A stretch of DNA of 64,000 bases from Ailanthus altissimus. Taxonomy: Eukaryota; Streptophyta; Magnoliopsida; Sapindales; Simaroubaceae. Position numbers and translations under genes: made by a program. The stretch lies in assembly GCA_946807835.1 (NCBI GenBank), contig OX327712.1:12108001-12172000 (forward strand), given 5' to 3'. A model generated the notes under the pieces. It saw only the letters and a program-made list of their open reading frames with translations, searched no databases and was not told where the DNA came from. Each line of letters begins with the position of its first letter. The stretch's first letter is position 1. Positions 1 to 10,188 of the stretch are shown in pieces.

Positions 1-108
1 TACTGGTTTAATAGTTTACTTCGCCAACCTATTTTGCCAAAAGCTTTCTCGTGGGATCGACACCTCAATCTATACTGGAATAGTCGCATTACATTTTGAG
101 CATAAACA
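1..108 (+). repeat. 3' end of the 5' LTR of the first gypsy element
   Basis: These bases align with about 15230-15343, sharing blocks such as 'cctcaatctatactg' and the terminal 'taaaca'. The rest of the LTR lies before the window. Confidence 0.8.
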
Positions 109-113
109 AAATT

Positions 114-131
114 TTGCGTCATTGTCGGGGA
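114..131 (+). other. Decayed tRNA-Asp primer-binding site
   Basis: TTGCGTCATTGTCGGGGA aligns with TGGCGCCGTTGCCGGGGA, the complement of the plant tRNA-Asp 3' end. There are 4 mismatches, 3 of them C-to-T or G-to-A. It sits 5 bases after the LTR end, as a PBS should. Confidence 0.75.
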
Positions 132-239
132 GGCATATAAAGCGAAAGTCGGTTGTGTTTATCAATACTAAAGTGGTAACTTTATACATTTTCTTATCTT
201 TGTAAAATTTTAGTTTTTAAATTTATTTCTCTTGTTATA

Positions 240-900
240 ATTTATTTTATTGTTCATGGTTTGTTCTACCACCTAACTCAATTTATTTCTTTTAGTTATT
301 TTGTTGTATTTTATTTTATTTTAATGACTTGTTTTACCGCCTAACTTAGTTCATTTTCTTTTATTTATTTATTGTACTTCGTACTTTATTTTCTTTTATT
401 TATTTAAAGCACTTTATTTTTTTTATTTATTACTGCACTTTATTTTTCTAAGTTAATTTGTCATTTTTTATTTTATTTTAATGGCTAGTTCTACTGCGTA
501 ACTTAGTTTATTTTTTTTATTGCACTTTATTTATTTATTGCACTTTAGTTTATTTATTGTACTTTATTTATTTATTGCACTTTATTTTCTTTAGTTAATA
601 TGTTGTATTTTTATTTTATTTTAATGGTTGGTTTTACCGGCTAACTTTTTATTTACTTACTTATTATACTTTATTTATTTATTGTACTTTATATTTTATT
701 TTCCTTTATTTATTGCACCTTTTTTTTCTTTTATTTACTTATTGTACTTTTTTATTTATTTATTATACTTTTTTTATCATACTTTACAGCTTATTATCTG
801 TTGTTCATTTACTATATTTTATATTTATATTTCATGGTTGGTCTTACCACCTAACTCATTTCTATTTCTTGTTGTGTTTTATTGCACTTCTTAATTTTTT
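240..900 (+). repeat. T-rich leader with five diverged repeats
   Basis: This is untranslated leader between PBS and gag. A unit resembling ATGGTTGGTTTTACCGCCTA recurs at 256, 324, 481, 624 and 834, embedded in TTTATTTATTGCACTTTA-like low-complexity sequence. No credible coding region is seen. Confidence 0.6.
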
Positions 901-987
901 CTTGAGAATTTCCTTCATAAAAAAAAGAGTAAAAAAAAAAAATTGTTAAAATGTATGCATCGACTTAGAGACAAATGAGGAAGATTT

Positions 988-2250
988 GTGAGAGAAGTAG
1001 AACTAGAACCACCACCACAATTTGTAAGGAAAGAAAATTTATCATCTAGTTCATCTTGTAATTCTAACATAATGAGCCAACACAAGAAAAAATCCGTTAG
1101 GACTCGAAAAGATTACTTGCATCCTGCTCGCACAGTCACACCATCATGCATTATATTTTTACCTAACACGCTAGATTCAGATTTTAAACCTGGAATGATA
1201 CAACTTCTGCCTACTTTTCATGGTCTAGATAGTGAAAATCATTATGTACATGTTAGAGAATTTGAAGAGGTAATTGCCACATTCCATAGCCAACCTGATG
1301 CTATAGACACTATTAGGCTTAAAATTTTTCATTTTTTCTTTGAAAGACAAAGTAAAGAGTTGGCTATACTCTTTGAGGCCGTGGTCTATAGAAACTTGGG
1401 CAGAAATAACCCAAGCATTTTTCAATGGCCTGAAAAGGCAAATTTCTTCCTTATCCTAAAAAGACAGTGAAACCTTATATCAAGCTTGCGAAAGGTTTAA
1501 AGAGTTGCTAAATCTATGCCCTCACCATAGGTATGAGGGACTCACAATTAAAGAGCGCCAATTTATTGAGATGATTTATAATGGGGAGTTCCTTTAAAAA
1601 GATCCTAAGGGAGCCATAGAATTCCTTAATGACTTGGCGAAAAAGCCCATACATGGACTGGACCTAGCATTACTGAAGCACAAATAGGTCACGACCTAAT
1701 GGAGTTTTCCATCTTAGGGAAGAGGATAACCTCAAAGCCCAATTAGAGGTCTTAACTAGGGAGTTGGAAGCCTTGAAAACTAAAGATAGAAGGGTCACCC
1801 ATATGGTTGCTAGGGTTGAGTCATATAATGTTTATTTTATCTATGAAGGAGCAGAACACTTAGCTCAAGATTGTCCCACTTATAATGAGATAAGAGGGAT
1901 ATATGAGGAATACTTTAATGCCTTAAGGATGTATAAGAAGCCTTATTCATCATACTCTGAAACCTATAATCCTAGTTGGAGAAACCACCCAAACTTTGGT
2001 TGGAAATCTAACCAACAAGCCAACAACGATTGGAAGCAAAAACAACAAGCACCCAAGTCTTATGGTACACCTAAATATAATGTACGACCAGCCAAGAGTC
2101 TTTTAGATGATACATTACAAGCATTTATGGAGGCATAAAGTAAGACTAATAAAAAATTTGAAACAATTCTTGCATAGGTGTAGACGAAAATAAAGAAATC
2201 AAGAGTTAAATCACTAAGCTGACCAGTGCCTTAACTGTACAAGAGCGAGG
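988..2250 (+). pseudogene. gag: Gypsy gag (nucleocapsid) pseudogene
   Basis: Gag forms the particle that packages element RNA. Translated pieces at 988-1470 and 1764-2138, with degenerate sequence between, show the retrotransposon gag core (KPGMIQLLPTFHGLDSEN, later ACERFKELLNLCPHH) and a zinc-knuckle remnant around 1830-1880. In that knuckle the EH...CP half survives but the leading cysteines have become Tyr/Phe-type residues. A run of NP/NQQ-rich sequence follows. At least two frameshifts and several in-frame stops are present, so the gene is dead. It lies directly upstream of the protease region in the order expected for gypsy elements. Confidence 0.8.
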
Positions 2251-2293
2251 TAAGTTTCTATTTCAACCTCAATCTAATCCAAAAGGACAATTC

Positions 2294-3400
2294 ATGGCAC
2301 AAGCTTCTACTTCTGATGTACAAAATCTCAAAAAAGTCAATGCCATTACTACTCGAAGTAGTAAGATTGTGAGTGAGCCTACTTCTGAAACTAACACATC
2401 TATAAGTAATAAAGACACCCCATTTGAAAAAAAGGCCATAGTGAAAAAAGAGCCCGAAAATAAGTTTTCAATTCCAATGCCTTTTCCTCAAACTCTTCGA
2501 CCTGTTGAAAAAAATTCAAAAATTCAAGGTGAGATTTTAGAACATTTGAAACAAGTTAAGATTAATCTTCCCTTGTTGCATTTGATTAAGCAGGTTCCAA
2601 CTTATGCCAAAGTCATCAAGGATCTATGCATTATTAAAAGAAAACACCATGTAAAGAAAATTATATTTTTGGCAAAACAGGTAAGTGCAATGATTGAACA
2701 AAAGACACCACCCAAGTATAAAGACTCAGGATGTCCCACAATCTCTTACTAAATTGGGACACATGAGTTTGGTCAAACTTTGTTGGACTTAGAATCAAGT
2801 GTAAAATTAATGTCTTATTCTATTTACTTACAATTGGGACTTGGTGATATTAAACCTTCATCTGTAGTCCTACAATTAGCTGACCGATCAATCAAGAAAC
2901 GACGGGGAATAGTAAAAGATGTTTTATTGCAAATTGATAAATTTTACTACCCTGTTGATTTTCTTATTTTAGATACTTATTCTGTGGTTAACATGGAGTC
3001 TAAAATTTCTCTTATTTTGAGAAGACCTTTTCTTACTACTGCTAATGCTCTTATTAATTACAGAAATGGTCTAATAAAATTATCTTTTGGGAATATGACT
3101 TTTGAGGTGAACATTTTCCATATTGACAAGCAACCACGAGAAGAAGACGAATGTTATCATTCATATATGATAAACACACTTATAGTGGAGGAAGCTTATA
3201 AAAATTATGGCTTTGATTCTTTAGAAAACCTTTTTGATTTTGATTTTGAAGAATTGTATTATCCTGATGAAACAACTAATGTGTTTAGTATTTTTGACTC
3301 ACAGGATAAAGGGACTCGATTTTGGCAGCCACGCTTTGAAGAGTTGCCACGAGAGAGGGAGAGATCGAAACCATCAAACCTCGAGACACCACAAGTTTAG
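2294..3400 (+). pseudogene. pol: Gypsy gag-pol linker and aspartic protease pseudogene
   Basis: The frame at 2294-2752 contains the linker typical of this gypsy group (NAITTRSSK, PFPQTLRP). The frame at 2780-3400 contains the retropepsin-like domain. The active-site region reads LLDLESSVKLM; the catalytic Asp is kept, but the usual DLGAS has become DLESS. It is followed by LQLADRS, the flap-region DVLLQIDKFYYPVDF and a RRPFL motif. The protease would release mature Gag and Pol products. A stop at 2750-2752 separates the two pieces in the same reading frame. Confidence 0.8.
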
Positions 3401-3421
3401 CTTTCTCCACTACCCAAAGGT

Positions 3422-4560
3422 TTGAAACACGTAATCTTGGGACTAGGTGATACCTTTCCTATCATCATTTCTTCTGACCTTAGTGCTGAACAAGAGGAAA
3501 ATTTGATAAAATTGTTAAAAGAACATAAGTCTGCACTAGGTTGGACCATAGCTGATATTAAAGGTATTTTTCAATTGATATGCTTTTATAGAATTCATTT
3601 AGAGAAGGTACCCAACCTTGTAGGGACCCACAAAGAAAACTTAACACAATAATAAAAGAAATAGTGAAGAAAGAGGTCTTGAAACTATTAGATACGGGTA
3701 TAATCTACCCAATTTCTAATAGTCAATGAGTAAGTCTAACTCAAGTAATTCCTAAGAAATCTGGGGTTACTGTTGTAGAAAATGAGAATGGGATACATGT
3801 TCCAACTAGGGTAGTAAGCGATTGGCGATTGTGCATTGATTATAGAAAATTAAACATAGTCACTAAGAAAGACTATTTTTCATTGCCTTTTGTCGACTAA
3901 ATTTTAGAACGTATAGCTGGACATCCTTTTTTATTGCTTTCTTAATGGGTATTCAAGATATTACCAGATTGAGATAACTATAGAAGATCAAGAAGAAACC
4001 ACTTTTACATGCCCTTTTGGTATTTATGCATTTTGTAGAATGTCATTTAGATTATGTAATGCACCAGCTACTTTTTAATATTGTATGCTGAGTATTTTCT
4101 CTGATATGGTTGAAAAATGCATGAAAGTTTTTATGGATGATTTGACTATTTTTGATAATGTTTTTTATTTATATCTACTTAACTTGAAAGCTATTTTGAG
4201 TAGGTGTGAAGAAAAAGGAATTGTACTAAATTGGGAGAAATGTCATTTCACGGTATCTTCAGGAATCATTTTGGGACACATTGTATCTGAAAGAGGGATA
4301 GAGGTTGACAAGGCCAAAATTGAATTAATCTCTAAATTACCTATACCCAAAATGGTAAAAGATGTTTGATATTTTCTTGGACACACTGACTTTTATGGAA
4401 GGTTTATATAAATTTATTTTGCCATATCTAGACCGTTGTGTAACATTTTGCTAAAAGATGCAGAATTTACATAGACACAAGAGTGTAAGGAGGCATTTCG
4501 AACACTTATTGCCAAACTTGCCACCACTCTTATCATGCAATCACTGGATTGGAACTTTCT
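3422..4560 (+). pseudogene. pol: Gypsy reverse transcriptase pseudogene
   Basis: Pieces include the N-terminal RT region (LKEHKSALGWTIADIKGI, 3422-3652), a fingers region near 3820-3900 (DWRLCIDYRKLNI, then DYFSLPFVD) and the palm at 4085-4369 with the catalytic motif VFMDDLTIF. The connection region follows (LNWEKCHFTV, ILGHIVSERGIEVDKAKIE). Several stops interrupt an otherwise largely single frame. The enzyme would have copied element RNA from the tRNA-Asp primer. Confidence 0.85.
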
Positions 4561-4990
4561 ATTTGAAATTATGTGTGTTGCAAGTAATTATGCTATAGGA
4601 GCAGTTCTTGGACAACAAAGAAAGGGAAAACCTTTTGTTGATTATTATGCTAGTAGGACTTTGAATGATGCTTAAATGAATTACACTACTATTGAAAAAG
4701 AACTACTACCTATTAAATTTACCTTAGACAAATTTCGTTTATATTTGATTGGTTCATCTATTATTATTTTTACTAACCACGCAGCCTTTAAGTATCTTCT
4801 TTCTAAGAAGGATTCTAAAGTCCGTTTAATTAGATGGATTCTTCTTGTGCAGGAATTTGATCTAGCCATCAAAGACAAGAAGGGCGTTCAAAATGTTGTT
4901 GCTAATCATTTATCCTGTCTTGCGTTCATGGCTCCATTGATTTACCACCCATTTGAGATGATTTCTTTGATGAACATCTTTTCACTATAA
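4560..4990 (+). pseudogene. pol: Gypsy RNase H domain pseudogene
   Basis: The translated text contains ASNYAIGAVLGQ, a YTTIEKELLPIKFTLDKFR block, FTNHAAFKYLLSKKDSK and RLIRWILLVQEFDLAIKDKK. These are the usual order of the RNase H-like domain fused to gypsy RT. Asp of the HAALKYL-type block has become Asn (FTNHAA), and one stop lies just before 4678. Confidence 0.8.
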
Positions 4991-5145
4991 GCTAAATACC
5001 TTAGTATGCATATATCGTAAATTATTTAGTTTTTGGTGAACTTTCATCTAACTAAAGTGCACAAGATAAGCATAAGTTCTTAGTTGAGGTACATAATTTT
5101 TATTGAGGTGATCCATATCTTTTCAAATACTACCCTAACCAAAGT

Positions 5146-5600
5146 ATGAGACGTTGCATTCCTAAAAGTGAAGTTTCTAGTGTCTTAAATTTTTGCCATA
5201 GTACTGCTTGTAGCGATCATTTTTTTATGAAGAAGACAGTGCAAAAATTTCACAGTGTGGTCTTTGCTGGCCCACTTTGTTCAAAGACACTAATAATTTT
5301 TGCTGTTCCTATAAAAAATGTCAAAAGTTAGGTACTTTATATCGAAGACATATGATGTCTTTTAACCCTATTCTTGTTATTGAGATATTTAATTGTTCGG
5401 GTATCAATTTTATGGTGTGGTAAAATTCTTAAAAGAAATTGTGTTATCTAGGTACGTTATACCACATGTCATCATTAGTGACCAAAGAACACATTTCTGT
5501 AATCATTCTTTTGAAGTTTTAATGCACAGGTATGGTGTTCTTCACAAATGTTTCACTACATTGATGGGTGAACTTTTAAAATGAATGGATAGCGGCTGAA
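5146..5600 (+). pseudogene. pol: Gypsy integrase fragments
   Basis: The piece at 5146-5331 matches the H2C2 zinc-binding integrase N-terminus (RCIPKSEVSSVLNFCHS, then a decayed GGHF/KKT block). The piece at 5393-5584 holds part of the catalytic core, with IISDQRTHFCN including the second catalytic Asp and RYGVLHKC after it. The first catalytic block is heavily decayed and the Glu block is not recognisable, so the domain is truncated. Confidence 0.7.
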
Positions 5601-5922
5601 AAGTTATGTGCAAAAAGTAGACCACTCTATGTACCTGGACAAGATCCATCTTATAGATCCTATCTATCATACTTGATCAGGTTCAATATATCTGTACCAT
5701 ATTTTATATTTTATCTTTTATCTTTTGACTTTTTATTTTTGCTTTTATTTTCTTTCATATTTTATTTTACTTTATTTTCTTCTTGTTCTTTTTTTTCGTT
5801 AGTGTGATTTTATTTTTCGGTCAAGTGGCGAATACGGTACTCCGTGACTATTAAAGTCAATTTCTCAGTTCCCTAAAAATTATCCCTCAAACTGTGCATT
5901 TATCTCTTTTCTTTCTTTCAAA

Positions 5923-6470
5923 ATGGATCGCATTCTTGCCAACCTTAAAAAATGCTTTCCTTCATTGCCTCAAAATGCTCTACTTAAGATTTACAAAGCA
6001 CAATGTGAAAGACTAAGGCTATTGATGTTGAGCAATATCCCTGTAGATATTCGTTGGTTAATCGAAGCCAAGGTTTTATTATCTAATGAGTCTGCAAGTG
6101 ATTTTGTTTCTTTTATGCCTGGTCTTGGAAGAAGCTCTTATAGCAAAAAGAGACGAGCAAAGAGGTTACAAGTCTATCATAAATGTGCTCGATGGAATTG
6201 TAACCAGAGTTGTCATTTTTAGGATTTGCATCTAGAAATCGAGAAGACAAAATTCTGTTCATTAAGAATAGACTGAGTAAGGAGTGTTTGGATGATATCC
6301 TATTGACTCTTGAGACGCATCTATGTCGGCTCGTGCAATGTGAACTTCTCGATTTATGGAATAAATTCAAAAATGAACATCAACGGTATAGTATCAAAAA
6401 TCTGACTCTAAAAGACCTTGTTTGCCAATTTTTAAGAAAATTCTACAAGAAGCCTATCCCCGACCCATAA
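5923..6470 (+). pseudogene. Extra ORF after integrase: basic, Cys-containing protein, frameshifted, function unknown
   Basis: A plus-strand frame opens at ATG 5923 after a T-rich tract and runs 99 codons to 6222. A second open frame overlaps it and runs to 6470, so the two probably were one ORF of about 180 codons with a small frameshift near 6210. Residues 71-80 of the first part form a strongly basic run (SYSKKRRAKRL), followed at once by clustered cysteines (KCARWNCNQSC). Basic run plus Cys cluster is the layout of small nucleic-acid-binding proteins, including the cysteine-rich proteins of some plant flexiviruses, but the Cys spacing is not an exact match. No gypsy gag, pol or known envelope motif is visible. 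It lies between integrase and the LOG copy, same strand. Confidence 0.4.
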
Positions 6471-6733
6471 AAGGCATTTAAGCCGTTACTGGACGTAAAA
6501 CCAGAGGAAGATGTAAGCCACAATCACAACTACTTGTAAATACATGTGTTTTAATTTCAAACATTTTTTATTTTATTTTATTAATAGTATGGCTACTCAT
6601 GTAGATGTCTTAAATTTAAATCTTTTGATTAAATAATGCATGTGGGTCATTATGTTTAAATTTTTGTGTTTTATTTTTAACTCTTTCTGATAAACTATCG
6701 GGTTACGAAAATCGTTGTTATCATTTGGTACTC

Positions 6734-6741
6734 TATAAATA
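6734..6741 (+). promoter_or_regulatory. TATA-like box before the LOG copy
   Basis: TATAAATA in the context ctcTATAAATAcagcac lies 53 bases before the LOG ATG at 6794 and is followed by a C/T-rich stretch, a normal plant core-promoter layout. It implies the cargo gene once had its own promoter inside the retroelement. There is no other evidence of activity. Confidence 0.45.
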
Positions 6742-7241
6742 CAGCACTTCATTTTCTTCATTTTCATATATTGAGATAAATGTGAGTATAGATATGGAGA
6801 AAACCTCAGTTCAACAATTTTGAAATATATGTGTATTTTGTTGATCTAGCCCTGGGAAAAATAAAGTGTTTGTAGAGGCAACAAACAATCTAAAAAATGT
6901 ATTAGCTACAAGAAAAATCCATTTGATTTATGGAGGGGGCCTTGGGTTAATGGGGTATGTGTTAACAACTGCACATTTAAGAGGAAGTCAAGTTTTAGGT
7001 ATTATTCCTACAACTTTAGCCATGGAAAACCTAACTAGGAAAACAATAGAGGAAGAATTATGAGTCTCATCTATGCATGAACGTATAGCTAGAATGCTTT
7101 ACAATGCAGACAGTTTTATTGGTTTACCAAGTAGTTTTGGTACCTTGGAAGAAATTTTTCAAATTGCCTCATAGACCTAGCTGAATATCCACTGAAAACC
7201 CATAGGTTTGTTCAATGTTAATAACTATTTTGATTGCTTAT

Positions 7242-9992
7242 TGTAATATCCAATCCCTATTAGTAGTATTGATGCCTAGATTTCAGTATAAATTAATAAA
7301 GACATTGTTTGGTTACCCGATTCTAACCTTATATAGATAATTTTTTATGGTGTGTGTGAGAGATTTTAGACCTAATTTGGTAATTTCACACTCAGTCGGA
7401 GCGTCGGACGACCCTAGAATATTTTTGGAATTTTTCTCTATTGGCTTGGAAAAGAAAATTTTAATGTACTACATGAATTTCCATTTAAGGGTTATGTATG
7501 AAACAAGCCTTTGTTTAGAAACACAATTCATATATTAGAGAATGTACCAATTAGAGACAAGTTTATGGATTACCAAGTTGAGAATTCTAGTTAGTTCCTT
7601 TGACTATTCTAACTAGATAGTTACAATGGAACCAATTACATACTTAGTTTCCAACCAATGGCAAATTAGAAATTGAGAGTAAGTTGATGGGCAAATTGGT
7701 CAATTGAAGGAGAACTATATATAAAGTAGAAGTGTGTAGAAATTTTATGAGATTAAAAGCATAACACTTAGAGCAAAAGAGAAGCAAAATTCATCCAAGT
7801 GAAGATGGGTGCTACTACAGTGAAATTTTAAGATTTTTTCATGATTTTGCATGCTAAATCAAGCTAAAATAGGTTAAATACGAGTTCCTAAGATCAACTG
7901 AAACCTCCACTAGTGAAAATCCAAGAAAAAGAGGTAAAAAAAAAGCATTGTTTTGTGATGATGATATGTGAACTTTCAAGATTGCTTCAATTGATGTTCT
8001 TGTATGTATTCTTGATTTAAATTGAATTGAATTCTAGTATGGAGCTTGAATGAGTCATCAAATTGAAGAAATTGGCAAGGTAAGAATTAGGGTTTTAGGT
8101 GACTTTGATGTAGAGACTTCAATTGGTTGTAATTAGAGCATTAGAATGAAATTGGCTTGATTTTTATGCTATTGGAGTAAGAAATTGATGAAAAGAAATG
8201 TGTTGGGTCGTGGATGTAAATTCAGCCACTTTAGAGAATTTAGGGTTAAGTTGTGTTTTAGTTGAATTATTTTAGTTGAATGTATATGGTTGATGAAAAA
8301 TCAGAAATGAAGAAAATTAGACATAATTGTCTATTTTGGTAAGGTGAAGGGCAATTATGTCCAACCAAAGTTATAGGGTGTTAAGAAATTTTTAGTGCAT
8401 CGGATGGTGAGTTAGATTAGATTAAATGATTCCGTAAATGAAAATCAAAAAGTAATACCCATCCGGGCTTTGTATGTGATTGTAGTTAAATGAGATTCTA
8501 GCATTTGGATTGGTTTTAAATGTCATTTATGGCGTGTAGGTGAAGAAAATCAAGACTGATAACGGGACAGAAATTCGTAGTGAAATTGAGCTCGAAGTGG
8601 TTGTGAATGAAAATCTGTCACTTTGTTTATCTTTCATTTATTATGTTTTCGCATAATAAAATTGTATGTTTTATGTGCTTTTAATGCATAAACCTGATTA
8701 TGATTTTGATATATATCTATAGATATGTTTTTGTATGTTCGGTTTAAGAAACACTTTTTAAACTACTGCATTAGCTTCAAAAAGCCATTGGTACCCTTAG
8801 ATTACAGTGGTGGTGATGGTTTAAGACTCGACTGGTATATCCCGTATACATGGACAGGTTTTGGGGGTATGTCATTAACTCCGGAAAGTCAGGTTGTCGA
8901 GAAATGTGAGTCGCTCTATGTGTACGGGGTATTATCTCGCTATATGTATGCGATGTAGGATTCCACTGCATAGCCAGTGAGATGTCATAGTGGGTGTTGC
9001 TAGCTGAGACTCCCCGTGACCTACTCACGTGTGTGGTGCTAGTTGAGTTGCTATATGAGCATAGAGCTTTAGGGTTGCCATTGGTACAGCTTCGAAAGAA
9101 AATGGCCAAGCAAGGAATTTAATAACTTTCAATCTACCGATCGTATATTATGCATTTATATGTATATGCTAGTTATTGTGTTTTACAGATCTTGGATATA
9201 GTTTTTCGAAGATGTAAATAAAACCCGTTCGGTAAGATTTCATCGGTTTATGATGTTAGAAACTATTTTACTGTTTTATACAAGTTTTAGAAATATGATT
9301 TATGCATGTCCTTAGACTTTAATATCTATGCAGAAATTTATTTTATTTAAAATCTTAAATGCACTCACTAAGCTCCTTTAGCTCACTCATTTTGTGTTTT
9401 ATGTTTTTTAAACCTCATTTTCAGGTACAGGTCTCGGTATGCAAGCTGCTGATTCTCCTACTACCGATTAGTGGGCTAAATCTAAAGTTCATTTTTGTAA
9501 ATATAAATGTGTTAAGTAGTACTCTTTTTTCTTTCTGCATTATAGAATAGGCTTGTGTATTGTACATTTATTTTGAACAAACAAGAAGAGGTTTCAATAT
9601 TGTGATGATCGTTTCACTTTTTGTTAGTATGCTAGTTTTGTGTTCAATAATGAAATTATTGAGTTGAGCTGAATTTGGTTTTGAAAATGAATGGAGCTCT
9701 TATTTGGTAGTATTCAGAAGTAGTTGGAAATAGAAGTGAAATTTCTTTGCAGGTTTTATATTGAATTTTCAGAAAAACAGAGGAAACTCTGCCTATTTTT
9801 TTAAAAATTTTAAGAAGTCATTTCTATGTATATTCCAAGATTTTCTCAGTAATAACAATAAATAAAAAGGGGTTCGCCTCTTGGAATTCCTCAACTTATA
9901 CAGTTATATTCTGATAAACTTCTGTCGGGGTGCCCGGCATGGCTGTTGGGATCTACAGTAGAGGGTCTCAGGCTGGGCTGTTGGGATATACA
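7242..9992 (+). mobile_element. Solo LTR (2.75 kb) inserted in the LOG copy
   Basis: The block begins TGTAATATCC and ends GGGATATACA, so it has TG...CA ends. It is flanked by CTTAT (7237-7241) and CTTAC (9993-9997), a 5-bp target duplication with one C/T difference. Removing it with one duplicate rejoins the LOG frame exactly. No PBS, gag or pol is visible. The length suggests a long-LTR gypsy family such as a chromovirus, but this is inference. Small open frames inside it are not credible genes. Orientation is arbitrary. Confidence 0.75.
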
Positions 9993-10188
9993 CTTACTCT
10001 ATTTTTTTGATCAAGCTGTGGAACAGAATTTTATTTCACATTCGGCGAGATATATCCTCGTTTCTACTATCAATATAGAAGAATTGAGTAACAAATTAAA
10101 GACAGTTACCTATGAACCTAATCTAGCAATAACTCGAATCGACTGGTCAGTGGGCTTTAACAAGCAAAAAATGGATCTGACACTTCGT
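7936..10188 (+). repeat. Tandem duplication, unit 1 of 2 (2253 bp)
   Basis: The unit contains most of the solo LTR plus the LOG 3' part. Every open frame inside recurs identically 2253 bases further on. It starts at the A-run after 'gaggt'. The breakpoint shares only 'gt' plus the short A-run, which suggests microhomology. Confidence 0.9.

Noticed and set aside
628..949. Two hydrophobic open frames (Tyr/Phe/Leu-rich)
   Set aside because: They are translations of the TTTATT-rich leader repeats; composition alone explains them.
8725..9109. Overlapping plus and minus open frames, duplicated at 10978-11362
   Set aside because: They lie within the solo LTR and recur only because of the tandem duplication; no domain or start context.
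9359..9550. 63-codon frame, also at 11612-11803
   Set aside because: Inside the solo LTR; hydrophobic chance frame.
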